Assembly (NCBI GenBank): GCA_937941555.1
Contig: CALDHJ010000379.1
Span: 1-11,643 of the forward strand
Length of the DNA stretch: 11,643 nt
Direction: 5' to 3'
Source of the DNA: an uncultured Granulosicoccaceae bacterium
GTDB taxonomy: Bacteria; Pseudomonadota; Gammaproteobacteria; CALCKW01
Shown: positions 1-6,523 of the stretch, one piece after another
How positions within the stretch are numbered: the first letter of the stretch is position 1
Layout of the letters: each line of letters starts with the position of its first letter
The notes under the pieces: generated by a model
What the model was told of the DNA's origin: nothing
Databases searched by the model: none
The model's input: the letters and a program-made list of their open reading frames with translations, nothing else
Program-made: the position numbers and the translations under genes

Positions 1-839
1 GGCCGACCTTCAACAGCCAGGCGGTCACCGAGCCCGAAAATTTCGTCGAACACTTCATTGATTCAACCGGTGTGGTGTCCTGGCGTTTCTTCAGCGCCAA
101 AGCAGACCACCCTTTCTGCGATTGGGATTTTTCAGGCTCCACCGAGCAAGAGTGTGAGCAGTTGTTCAGCGTGCTCGAATCGCTCGGCAAGGAAGCCTAC
201 GTGGCGGTGTTCGATCACCTCGGCGTGCCGGCTTGCCGCATTCTGGTGCCGAGCTATTCCGAGGTGTACCCGGTCGAGGACCTGATCTGGGACAACACCA
301 ACAAGGCGCTCGTGTTCCGCGAGCCGATTCTCGATCTGCATCGCCTTGATGAGGCAGCGTTGCGCGAACTGCTGCAGGCGCTCGAGGACAGCGAGCTCGA
401 CGGCTACACCGACATCAGGACACTGATCGGTATCGAATTCGACGAGAACACGGTCTGGGGTCAGCTGACGATCCTCGAACTCGGGATGTTGATCCACCTT
501 GCGTTAGGCGCAGCCGAAGACGCGTGTGAAACGGTCGAGACGCTGCTGCAATACAACGACAACACGGTCGAGCGAAACCGCTTTTTTCAGGCGCTGCACG
601 CGGTGCTGAGCATCGCGCTCGATGAGACGCTCTCGCTCGATGACTACCTCGACAACCTGCGTCGACTCTACGGAGACGAGACAGTCGCGGCGGCGACCGG
701 GTCGGTGTCGGGTGAGGTGCGGTTTTATGGGCTCGCGGAAACCGACCTGCAGCTCTACGGCCTCGACCGGCACCAACGTCTGATCGAGAGCTACACGAAG
801 CTGCACCAATTTCGCGCGCGGCAGGCGGACGCGCGCTGA
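1..839 (+). CDS. ycaO: YcaO, ribosomal protein S12 methylthiotransferase accessory factor (C-terminal half, 5' truncated)
   Basis: The reading frame is open from base 3 to a TGA at 837-839 and gives 278 residues, so the gene enters from the left of the window. The sequence closely follows, from memory, the C-terminal half of E. coli YcaO (586 aa). Shared landmarks are the CDWDFSGSTEQE stretch, the HLGVPACRILVPSYSEVYP block and the late VSGEVRFYGL motif. E. coli YcaO assists RimO in beta-methylthiolation of an aspartate in ribosomal protein S12; that role is family knowledge and is not visible here. The ATP-binding YcaO core would lie mostly in the missing N-terminal half. What remains is largely the helical C-terminal extension typical of the E. 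coli type rather than of azoline-forming YcaOs. A GTG at 72 could be mistaken for a start, but the family alignment continues upstream. It ends 9 bp from the convergent FGE gene. Confidence 0.88.
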   Translation, partial: PTFNSQAVTEPENFVEHFIDSTGVVSWRFFSAKADHPFCDWDFSGSTEQECEQLFSVLESLGKEAYVAVFDHLGVPACRILVPSYSEVYPVEDLIWDNTNKALVFREPILDLHRLDEAALRELLQALEDSELDGYTDIRTLIGIEFDENTVWGQLTILELGMLIHLALGAAEDACETVETLLQYNDNTVERNRFFQALHAVLSIALDETLSLDDYLDNLRRLYGDETVAAATGSVSGEVRFYGLAETDLQLYGLDRHQRLIESYTKLHQFRARQADAR

Positions 840-853
840 TGCAGGCGATCAGC
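835..853. terminator. Hairpin spanning two convergent stop codons
   Basis: GCTGAT (835-840) and ATCAGC (848-853) are perfect 6-bp arms around a 7-nt loop. The left arm carries the ycaO TGA and the right arm carries the FGE stop on the other strand. There is no T-tract on either side, so termination activity is an inference from position only. Confidence 0.35.
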
Positions 854-1787
854 CCGTTTGCGAGAACACCAGCCGAAAGCCCTGGTGGGTGGTGGTGGTC
901 TCGGGCGTGGTGCCGGTTCGCGCGGCGATGCGGTAGCGAAAGCAATAGCTTTTGTGGCAGAGAAACGAGCCGCCCTTGAGCAGCTTGGAGCCCTTGGGTT
1001 TGTTGTTCAATTGCTGTTTGCGCTTGGAGAGCGAGCGCATCACGAGCGGGTCGGCCGTCCATTCCCAGACGTTGCCGCACATGTTGTACAGGCCGTAGCC
1101 GTTGGGTTGAAAAGACTGGGCGGGTGCGGTGGCCGGGTAGCCGTCGGCGGCTGAATTGTGTGCAGGGAATGTTCCCTGCCAAATATTGCAGGGCTGGAAT
1201 GCGTCGTCGTCGGGCTCCTGATAGCCCCAGGGGAAGGGGATGTCGCCGTGGCCGCCGCGGGCCGCGTGTTCCCACTCGGCCTCGGTCGGCAGCCGCCCGC
1301 CGGCCCACTCGGCAAAGGCGTTGGCGTCGCCCCATGACACGTGCACGACCGGGTGATCACCGTGGTAGTCGGCTTCGGAACCCGGCCCGTTGACCAGACG
1401 CCAGTGTGCGCCGTCGACGCGTCGCCACCATTTGGTTTCCATCGCACCGCGGGTGTCGCCCACGGTCGGTGAGACGTTCGCCTCGAACACGAAAGACCAG
1501 CCGTAGCGCTCGGCTTCGGTAACGTAGCCAGTGGCGTCGACGAAGGCGGCGAAGAGACTGTTGGTCACAGCGGTCTGCATCATGTGGAAGGGCTTGAGCT
1601 TCTTCTTCCGGCGCGGGCCTTCCTCGTCGATGCGGATCACCGGCGCGTTGGTGCCGACGATGGCATTGCCGCCGGGAATCGCGCACACCGTGACCGGTGG
1701 CGGCGCGTCGGCGTCGTCCACAAGCGCTGGCGCGGGGTCGAGTGGTGGCCGCGCCGAATCGGGTGTACAGCAGGGTTTTCCGTTCAT
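849..1787 (-). CDS. Formylglycine-generating enzyme family protein (SUMF1/FGE-sulfatase domain)
   Basis: This 312-aa protein, counted from the ATG at 1787, is a single FGE domain. FGE oxidises a cysteine inside CxPxR of sulfatases and related enzymes to formylglycine, using oxygen and copper (family knowledge). Both active-site cysteines are present in the diagnostic KGGSFLCHKSYCFRYR segment, Cys277 and Cys282, with the same spacing as human SUMF1 Cys336/Cys341. Many FGE-fold proteins lack this pair, so I favour a true FGE over an EgtB-like or structural relative. Other family marks are GRLPTEAEWEHAARGG, NIWQGTFP, GNVWEWTAD and the C-terminal GFRLVF. The N-terminus has an unusual Cys-Cys-Thr-Pro. 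A TTG at 1799 would add four residues; neither start has a strong Shine-Dalgarno, and I chose the ATG. No sulfatase gene is in the window. It is divergent from the PLP enzyme at 1860. Confidence 0.88.
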   Translation of the reverse strand: MNGKPCCTPDSARPPLDPAPALVDDADAPPPVTVCAIPGGNAIVGTNAPVIRIDEEGPRRKKKLKPFHMMQTAVTNSLFAAFVDATGYVTEAERYGWSFVFEANVSPTVGDTRGAMETKWWRRVDGAHWRLVNGPGSEADYHGDHPVVHVSWGDANAFAEWAGGRLPTEAEWEHAARGGHGDIPFPWGYQEPDDDAFQPCNIWQGTFPAHNSAADGYPATAPAQSFQPNGYGLYNMCGNVWEWTADPLVMRSLSKRKQQLNNKPKGSKLLKGGSFLCHKSYCFRYRIAARTGTTPETTTTHQGFRLVFSQTG

Positions 1788-1800
1788 GCTGTCCAGCAAG

Positions 1801-1820
1801 TCTGCCTGTATCTAGGCAGA
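1801..1820. promoter_or_regulatory. Inverted repeat in divergent promoter region (candidate operator)
   Basis: TCTGCCT (1801-1807) and AGGCAGA (1814-1820) form a perfect 7-bp inverted repeat around 6 nt, centred in the 72-bp gap between the divergent FGE and PLP-enzyme genes. A TACAAT hexamer on the plus strand (1827-1832) and a TATGAT on the minus strand (1828-1823) overlap just beside it and could be -10 elements, but no convincing -35 boxes are visible. The position fits an operator, perhaps for the nearby Lrp-type protein. This is inference. Confidence 0.4.
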
Positions 1821-1849
1821 GCATCATACAATGCCGAATTCAGAATCTT

Positions 1850-1855
1850 GGAGAG
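1850..1855 (+). promoter_or_regulatory. Shine-Dalgarno fixing a GTG start
   Basis: GGAGAG lies 4 nt before the GTG at 1860. The same frame is open back to 1584, but the upstream part lies antisense to the FGE gene and has no such ribosome-binding site, so this site decides the start. Confidence 0.65.
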
Positions 1856-1859
1856 TCTT

Positions 1860-3095
1860 GTGGCGACGGTGTTGGATCTCGATTTCGTGCGTGCCCAGTT
1901 TCCGGCGTTTTCCGAGGCGTCACTCGCCGGGCAGGCCAATTTTGAAAACGCGGGCGGCTCCTGGGCGTGTTCCCAGGTCATCGATCGCCTCTATCGCTAC
2001 TACACCACCACGAAGATTCAGCCCTACCACCCCTTTGCCGCGGCCGAGGAAGCCGGGCGGCAGATGGACGAGGCCTATGTCCGGCTCGCGGAGTACCTGA
2101 ATGTCGGGGTGGACGAGGTCAACATCGGGCCTTCGACCACACAGAACACCTATGTGTTGTCGCACGCCATGGGCGCCGCCTGGCTACAGCGCGGCGATGA
2201 AGTGATCGTGACCAACCAGGACCACGAGGCCAACGGCGGTGCCTGGCGCCGGCTCGCCGAACGCGGCATCGTGGTGCGCGAATGGCGCATCGACGCCCAG
2301 AGTGGCGAGCTCGACCCGTCCGACCTCGACGGCCTGATCTCGGACAAGACCAAGGTGCTCTGCCTGCCGCATTGCTCGAACATCGTCGCACACATCAACC
2401 CGGTCGCCGAGGTGTGCGCACGGGCGCGAGCGGCGGGTGTCGTCACGGTCGTCGACGGTGTGTCTTACGCCGGCCATGGGCTGCCGGATATCGACGCGCT
2501 GGGCTGCGACATCTACTTGTTCTCTCTCTATAAGGTGTTTGGTCCGCACCAGGGTGTGATGGTCGTGCGGCGCGCGCTCGCTGAGAAACTCGCCAACCAG
2601 AGCCACTTCTTCAACGCAGCCGAGGTGCGCAAACGCCTGGTGCCCGCCGGACCCGACCACGCGCAGGTGGCCGCAACCACAGGGGTGGCGGAATACTTCG
2701 ATGCGCTGGACGCCTACCACGGCGGCGGCGATGAGAGCGGTCGGCCCGAACGTGTGCGGCAGCTGTTTCACACGGCCGAAAAACCGCTCTTGCAAACGCT
2801 GCTCGACGCCGTCGGCGGTATGTCCGGCTTGCGGTTGCTCGGGCCTACCGATGCGTCGCGGCGCGCGCCGACCGTGTCCTGCACCACACCCGGCCGCGAC
2901 CCGATCGAAACCGCGCGGGCGCTCGGCAAGCTCGGTGTGATGTGTGCCGGTGGCCACTTCTACTCACACCGCACCGTCGAGGCACTTGGTATCGACCCGG
3001 ACGTTGGCGTGTTGCGATTGTCGTTTGTGCATTACACCAGTGCGGCCGAGATCGATCAGGCTGTGAACGCACTCAACACCGTATTGCAGGCCTGA
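1860..3095 (+). CDS. Class V aminotransferase-fold PLP enzyme (cysteine desulfurase-like, VC1184-type)
   Basis: This 411-aa protein has the usual length of class V fold-type I PLP enzymes. Visible family residues are the VDGVSYAGH block with the PLP-pairing Asp199, the Schiff-base lysine Lys225 in SLYKVFGPHQG, and NQDHEANGG with His122 in the position of the PLP-stacking histidine. SufS- and NifS-type desulfurases carry a catalytic Cys in a C-terminal RxGHHC-like loop. Here the matching region reads VMCAGGHFYSH, with the G-H-F-Y pattern I associate with the VC1184-like subfamily annotated as cysteine desulfurase-like. The substrate is therefore uncertain: a desulfurase, a lyase or an epimerase are all possible. 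I use the GTG at 1860 because of the GGAGAG in front of it. The Lrp/AsnC gene starts 29 bp after the stop, which suggests one operon and local regulation. Confidence 0.85.
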   Translation: MATVLDLDFVRAQFPAFSEASLAGQANFENAGGSWACSQVIDRLYRYYTTTKIQPYHPFAAAEEAGRQMDEAYVRLAEYLNVGVDEVNIGPSTTQNTYVLSHAMGAAWLQRGDEVIVTNQDHEANGGAWRRLAERGIVVREWRIDAQSGELDPSDLDGLISDKTKVLCLPHCSNIVAHINPVAEVCARARAAGVVTVVDGVSYAGHGLPDIDALGCDIYLFSLYKVFGPHQGVMVVRRALAEKLANQSHFFNAAEVRKRLVPAGPDHAQVAATTGVAEYFDALDAYHGGGDESGRPERVRQLFHTAEKPLLQTLLDAVGGMSGLRLLGPTDASRRAPTVSCTTPGRDPIETARALGKLGVMCAGGHFYSHRTVEALGIDPDVGVLRLSFVHYTSAAEIDQAVNALNTVLQA

Positions 3096-3124
3096 CGAGT
3101 GCGTTGTGTTGAGGGCAAACGCAC

Positions 3125-3583
3125 GTGACGCTCGATGAGATAGACCGCAAACTGGTCGCCGCGCTCCAGCGAGACGCCCGGTTAACCAACCACGAGTTGG
3201 GTGAACAGCTGCACCTCTCCGCCTCCCAGGCCGGGCGTCGTCGCCAACGCCTCGAGACGGATGGTGTGATCGCGGGCTACCGGGCGCAGGTGGATCCGGC
3301 GCGCGTTGGTCTTGGAGTGCAGGCCTTTGTGCAAGTGGAACTGGCGAACCACGACCCGGCGGGCACACTCGATTTTCTGCAGTTGTGTCATGCCTCCCGT
3401 GAGGTGGTATCGGTCTGGACCCTGACCGGCGACGCCGACTACCTCCTGCGGGTGTACTGCACCGACCTCGAGCGATTGAACCGCCTGGTGCAGAACGAAC
3501 TGGTGCAGCACGGCTCCGTGGCCCGCGTGCGCAGTCAGATCGTGCTCGAGCACGTCAAGGAAGACACCGGGCTTCCCGTCTGA
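3125..3583 (+). CDS. Lrp/AsnC family transcriptional regulator
   Basis: This 152-aa protein has the standard Lrp/AsnC architecture. An N-terminal winged helix-turn-helix occupies about residues 4-60, opening with IDRKLVAALQRDARLTN and continuing with a recognition helix around SASQAGRRRQRLE. A RAM/AsnC ligand-binding domain follows at about residues 65-145, with the typical TLTGDADYLLRV strand. Family members bind DNA as octamers or dimers and sense amino acids. The GTG start at 3125 is preceded by GAGGG (3111-3115). The 29-bp gap behind the PLP-enzyme gene suggests cotranscription, and the likely job is to regulate that enzyme in response to its amino-acid substrate. The ligand cannot be told from sequence. 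A candidate operator is the inverted repeat at 1801-1820. Confidence 0.92.
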   Translation: MTLDEIDRKLVAALQRDARLTNHELGEQLHLSASQAGRRRQRLETDGVIAGYRAQVDPARVGLGVQAFVQVELANHDPAGTLDFLQLCHASREVVSVWTLTGDADYLLRVYCTDLERLNRLVQNELVQHGSVARVRSQIVLEHVKEDTGLPV

Positions 3584-3620
3584 CGTCACCCCACCGTGTC
3601 GCTGAATTCGCGCGCCAGGC

Positions 3621-3650
3621 CTCGCGGGCTGTTTGCCCGTGTCGCGCGAG
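3621..3650 (+). terminator. GC-rich hairpin downstream of the Lrp gene (weak terminator candidate)
   Basis: CGCGGGC (3623-3629) pairs with GCCCGTG (3635-3641), with one G-U pair, around the loop TGTTT. CTCGCG (3621-3626) can pair alternatively with CGCGAG (3645-3650). It lies about 40 bp after the Lrp stop codon. No T-run follows, so intrinsic termination is uncertain. Confidence 0.3.
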
Positions 3651-3773
3651 TGTTCCGGAGCGCGGCGTTTCCGAATTCTTTAGCAGTCGGGCGTGACAAT
3701 CCCTACAGGTCTGCTGGTCCGCGCCGATGCTTCGATCAGTTTCCGGACCCGGCTGGGGCGAGGAGCACACTGC

Positions 3774-3861
3774 GTGGCGCAGGCAGTCTGCGCCGCTGGA
3801 GACAGATAACGTTCTCCACGCCAGGTGTGTTGCTACCTGGCCTGTATTCCCCGACTCGGGG
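3774..3861 (+). promoter_or_regulatory. Run of four adjacent hairpins in the chemoreceptor leader (candidate structured RNA)
   Basis: Four stems follow one another. Stem 1: GTGGCGCAG (3774-3782) with CTGCGCCGC (3788-3796), 5-nt loop, one G-U pair. Stem 2: TGGAGA (3797-3802) with TCTCCA (3813-3818), 10-nt loop. Stem 3: GCCAGGT (3820-3826) with ACCTGGC (3835-3841), 8-nt loop. Stem 4: CCCCG (3849-3853) with CGGGG (3857-3861), 3-nt loop. The last stem ends 52 bp before the ATG at 3914. An alternative pairing of CGTGG (3773-3777) with CCACG (3816-3820) would exclude stem 1 and stem 2. I do not recognise a known riboswitch class. Confidence 0.4.
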
Positions 3862-3913
3862 TTGCCGGAACGGATACATGACCGCTCATGGAACACGGTG
3901 GGGCTGAATAGCA

Positions 3914-5836
3914 ATGCGATTTCTGAACAATCTGGGTCTTGGGAAAAAACTGGGCTTGTTACTGCTGTTGCCGTTGACGGCAATGGGGTATTTCGTGGTT
4001 TACGAAATTCGAAACGATCTGCAAACGGTCGAGGACGCCAACTCGATTGCAAACTTGCCCTCGTATTTCGAGGCGATGAGCGGCGTGATCCACGAGTTGC
4101 AGAAAGAGCGGGGTAACTCGGCCGGATTCATCAGCTCGGGTGGCAAGAAATTTGGCATCGAGCTCGATGCGCAGCGCAAATTGACCGACAGCGCAGTTGC
4201 TCGTCTCGAGACGCAGCATGCCGAGTTGAAAGCGGAAAGTTTGCCGAGCCTGGTCAACGGTGTTGAGGCCGTGTTGGCGCGGGCGGCAGAGATTCCGGCG
4301 ACACGCAAACGCGTGACGGCGTTGTCTTACACCACGCCCGCAACGCTGCAATTCTACACCGGAATCATCAACGAGATTCTCAAACAGATCGGTGCCGTGG
4401 CCAAGTACACCAGCTCTGGCGAGGTGGCGAGCAGCGTCAACGGTTACCAGGCCTTGCTGAACATGAAGGAAGCGGCGGGAATCGAGCGCGCAATGTTGGC
4501 TAGTACCTACGCCTCCAAGCAACTGCCCAACGGCCGCTATGAAAGAATTCTGAGCCTGATCGCAACCCAGGACGCCAACTCCAAAAACTTCTTCTCTAGT
4601 GCGCAAGCTGACCAGGCAGCGGCGCTCACTAACGCCCTGGGGGCAGACGGTTACAGCCGCGCGCTTGCCGTGCGCAACACAGTGTTGAATATCGGGCGTG
4701 GAAAGTCTGGCGTAGACGTTCTCGATCAGGACCCCGTCGCGGTATTCGCCGGGCAATCGGTGAAGCTTGAGCAGCTCAAAGAGGTCGAGTCCGTACTCGC
4801 CGCCGATCTGATCAACATTGCCGAGCAGCAGTCTTCTCGTGCCTGGGGCCATGTGACGGCGACAGCGATCGAAGGCGGACTCGCACTTGTCGTTACCATC
4901 CTGCTCGCGACCTTTCTGGTGCGCACGATTTTGTCGAATATTGGTGAAGCGGTGTCAGCCGCGCAGCGCGTCGGTGAAGGCAATTTGAGTCAGCGGATCG
5001 AGTCCCGAACTGACGATGAGATCGGACAGGTCCTGACGAGTCTCGGTACGACACAAGATCGCCTGGTCTCGGTGATCAGCGATATTCAGTCTGCCTCTCA
5101 GGACCTTGATACCGGTGTCAATGAGATAGCTGCCGGCAACCAGGACCTGAGCGAACGCACGCAACAGCAGGCGAGCAGCCTGGACGAGATCACCAAGAAA
5201 ATGCAAGCCCTGTCAGATGTGGTGAACAATTCAACGCACCAGCAGATCGAAGGCGACCAACTCGCCAAGCAGGCGCTCGAATTGACCACCGGTTGTAGTG
5301 ACATGGTGCGCCAGCTGTATTTGTCGATGCAGGAGATCCGCGAGAGCAGCAAGAACATCATGACCATCACGTCCGTGATAGACGAAATTGCCTTTCAAAC
5401 GAATCTGTTGTCACTCAACGCAGCGGTTGAAGCCGCGCGCGCAGGTGAACAGGGCAAGGGCTTTGCAGTGGTTGCCGCCGAGGTGCGCCAGCTTGCGCAG
5501 CGCAGCAGCAGCGCCGCGAGCGAGATCAACGACCTGATCGACACCGGCGTCGAGAAAGTCAACAAGGGTGGAGATCTTGCCGAGACTGCACGAAATGCCT
5601 TGAACGATGTACAGGATTCGGTGCGCTCTGTCAGCGAGGTGATGCGCGAGCTCTCGAGCAACAGCCAGGCGCAGGCGGACGACATCGTCGAAATTTCCGA
5701 GATGGTGTCAGATATCGACGGCGTCACCCAGCGCAACGCTGCGCTGGTCGAAGAGGTTGCGGCAGCTAGCGAGACGCTCGGTCAGCACTCATCCGAGTTG
5801 AGCAAAGTGACCCGGTATTTCCAGCTGGTAAGCTGA
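3914..5836 (+). CDS. Methyl-accepting chemotaxis protein with NIT-type periplasmic sensor domain
   Basis: This 640-aa transmembrane chemoreceptor signals to the CheA/CheW kinase complex. In order it has a short cytoplasmic start and TM1 (about 13-31), a helical periplasmic domain (about 50-300), TM2 (about 318-337), a HAMP domain (about 337-388) and a long coiled-coil signalling domain. The sensor domain begins with [15 protein letters not shown], typical of the NIT (nitrate/nitrite-sensing) domain family, so nitrate or nitrite is a reasonable but unproven ligand. The signalling tip is the conserved [20 protein letters not shown] stretch at about 492-511. There is no C-terminal NWETF-like pentapeptide, so CheR/CheB tethering is not expected. 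The ATG at 3914 has only a G-rich stretch about 10 nt upstream. No other chemotaxis gene is nearby. A hairpin-rich leader precedes it and a strong terminator follows. Confidence 0.93.
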   Translation: MRFLNNLGLGKKLGLLLLLPLTAMGYFVVYEIRNDLQTVEDANSIANLPSYFEAMSGVIHELQKERGNSAGFISSGGKKFGIELDAQRKLTDSAVARLETQHAELKAESLPSLVNGVEAVLARAAEIPATRKRVTALSYTTPATLQFYTGIINEILKQIGAVAKYTSSGEVASSVNGYQALLNMKEAAGIERAMLASTYASKQLPNGRYERILSLIATQDANSKNFFSSAQADQAAALTNALGADGYSRALAVRNTVLNIGRGKSGVDVLDQDPVAVFAGQSVKLEQLKEVESVLAADLINIAEQQSSRAWGHVTATAIEGGLALVVTILLATFLVRTILSNIGEAVSAAQRVGEGNLSQRIESRTDDEIGQVLTSLGTTQDRLVSVISDIQSASQDLDTGVNEIAAGNQDLSERTQQQASSLDEITKKMQALSDVVNNSTHQQIEGDQLAKQALELTTGCSDMVRQLYLSMQEIRESSKNIMTITSVIDEIAFQTNLLSLNAAVEAARAGEQGKGFAVVAAEVRQLAQRSSSAASEINDLIDTGVEKVNKGGDLAETARNALNDVQDSVRSVSEVMRELSSNSQAQADDIVEISEMVSDIDGVTQRNAALVEEVAAASETLGQHSSELSKVTRYFQLVS

Positions 5837-5878
5837 ACCCGCGTCAGGGTTCGGGATCGCCTGATGTGGCGATCCCGA
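5836..5878. terminator. Tandem hairpins between convergent chemoreceptor and blc genes (bidirectional terminator)
   Basis: The main hairpin is a perfect 11-bp inverted repeat, TCGGGATCGCC (5851-5861) and GGCGATCCCGA (5868-5878), with a 6-nt loop. A smaller one, AACCC (5836-5840) and GGGTT (5847-5851), sits directly before it and starts at the last base of the chemoreceptor stop codon. The site lies between two convergent genes, as expected for a shared terminator. There is no long T-tract on either strand. Confidence 0.6.
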
Positions 5879-5886
5879 GAGGTTGC

Positions 5887-6423
5887 TCAGTCTGCCGATG
5901 GGGGCCGATCTGCCTGATCGACCCGGATCAACGAGTCGATGTCGAAGCCGCGTTCTGCGGCTTCGTTGTTGAAGCTGGCCATCACTTCATCGGGCACGGT
6001 CGGGTTGCGCGAGAGCAACCAGAGGTAGTCGGTGTCAGGGCCGGAAACAAAAGCGTATTGGTAGGCCGCTTCGTCCAGACCGAACACCGCGTAGGTGCCG
6101 TAGAACGGCCCGAAGAACGACACCTTGAGGTGGCCCACGGTCGGATCTCCAACGAAGTAGGCCTTGCCGGTTGCGTCTTTCCACTGTCCTTTGGCGCTGT
6201 TGTAGCCGCGGTTCGTGACTGCGACACCGCCGTCGTCGCGTAACCGGTATTCGGCCGTCACATGCGAGAGACCGCGCTCGAAGGAATGGTCGAGGCGTGC
6301 GATTTCGTACCAGGTACCGAGGTAGCGCTGCAGGTCGAAACCGCTCACCGGCGTCACCTTGTCGGGCAGTGACACACAACCGGCCAGCAGCAGCGTGGCG
6401 AATGCGATAAACGCTTTTTTCAC
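5887..6423 (-). CDS. blc: Blc-type outer-membrane lipocalin lipoprotein
   Basis: This 178-aa protein matches E. coli Blc (177 aa) in length and layout. The N-terminus, VKKAFIAFATLLLAGC, is a lipoprotein signal peptide with lipobox LAGC and lipidated Cys16. The next residue is Val, not Asp, which predicts sorting to the outer membrane. The lipocalin signature YLGTWYEIARLDHSFERGL follows at residues 34-52, and the late TDYLWLLSRNP block at 131-141 is typical of bacterial lipocalins. The family binds lipids such as lysophospholipids and is linked to envelope stress (family knowledge). I place the start at GTG 6423 because it yields a complete signal peptide. The frame is open further upstream, but that part reads antisense-like through the end of the MFS gene. 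A TATGAT box (6495-6490) could be its own -10. It is the last gene of the marR-MFS-blc series. Confidence 0.9.
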   Translation of the reverse strand: MKKAFIAFATLLLAGCVSLPDKVTPVSGFDLQRYLGTWYEIARLDHSFERGLSHVTAEYRLRDDGGVAVTNRGYNSAKGQWKDATGKAYFVGDPTVGHLKVSFFGPFYGTYAVFGLDEAAYQYAFVSGPDTDYLWLLSRNPTVPDEVMASFNNEAAERGFDIDSLIRVDQADRPPSAD

Positions 6424-6489
6424 AGGGGTTTGTCCAGTTGGGAAAGAGGCCGTGCCGTGTTGTTGGCCGGTGTGCGCCGTTGAGGCGGC

Positions 6490-6495
6490 ATCATA
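6490..6495 (-). promoter_or_regulatory. Possible -10 element for blc
   Basis: On the minus strand the 100-bp gap between the MFS stop and blc contains TATGAT, five of six matches to the sigma-70 -10 consensus, about 67 nt before the GTG. The -35 position has only a poor match, so the call is weak. If real, blc can be expressed apart from the MFS gene. Confidence 0.3.
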
Positions 6496-6523
6496 GCCTG
6501 TTGCCGTTGTGGCTTGCGCGAGA

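Larger units (their letters stand above)
3584..3913 (+). other. 330-bp gene-free region: Lrp 3' end and chemoreceptor leader
   Basis: No frame here reads like a protein family and none has a good ribosome-binding site. The stretch holds the hairpin at 3621-3650 and the hairpin series at 3774-3861. I looked for a sigma-28 type promoter, which would be expected for a chemotaxis gene, and for a sigma-54 promoter (GG-N10-GC), and found no convincing match. No clear sigma-70 box pair stands out either. Confidence 0.6.

Noticed and set aside
415..1447. Long arginine- and proline-rich reading frames overlapping the ycaO and FGE genes
   Set aside because: They are alternative-frame shadows produced by high GC; composition is low-complexity Arg/Pro/Ala and no family is recognisable, while ycaO and FGE have clear family motifs.
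1584..1859. N-terminal extension of the PLP enzyme back to 1584
   Set aside because: It would lie antisense to the FGE coding region, has no ribosome-binding site, and does not resemble the family; GTG 1860 with GGAGAG is far better.
3105..3160. Resemblance to a c-di-GMP (GEMM) riboswitch from GGGCAAAC and a later CCGCAAAC
   Set aside because: The supporting stems are missing and the stretch runs into the Lrp coding region; the match is a few short words only.
3774..3841. Possible integron attC site, because of adjacent inverted repeats around AACGTT
   Set aside because: The R' and R'' core boxes (RYYYAAC and GTTRRRY) are not present in the right arrangement, and there is no integrase or cassette structure.
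3555..4052. Minus-strand reading frame of 165 codons over the chemoreceptor leader
   Set aside because: No family resemblance and no ribosome-binding site, and it overlaps the 5' part of the chemoreceptor gene antisense; the hairpins explain the region better.
3959..4852. Minus-strand 297-codon frame inside the chemoreceptor gene
   Set aside because: It is fully antisense to a well-supported gene and its composition is that of a complement shadow.
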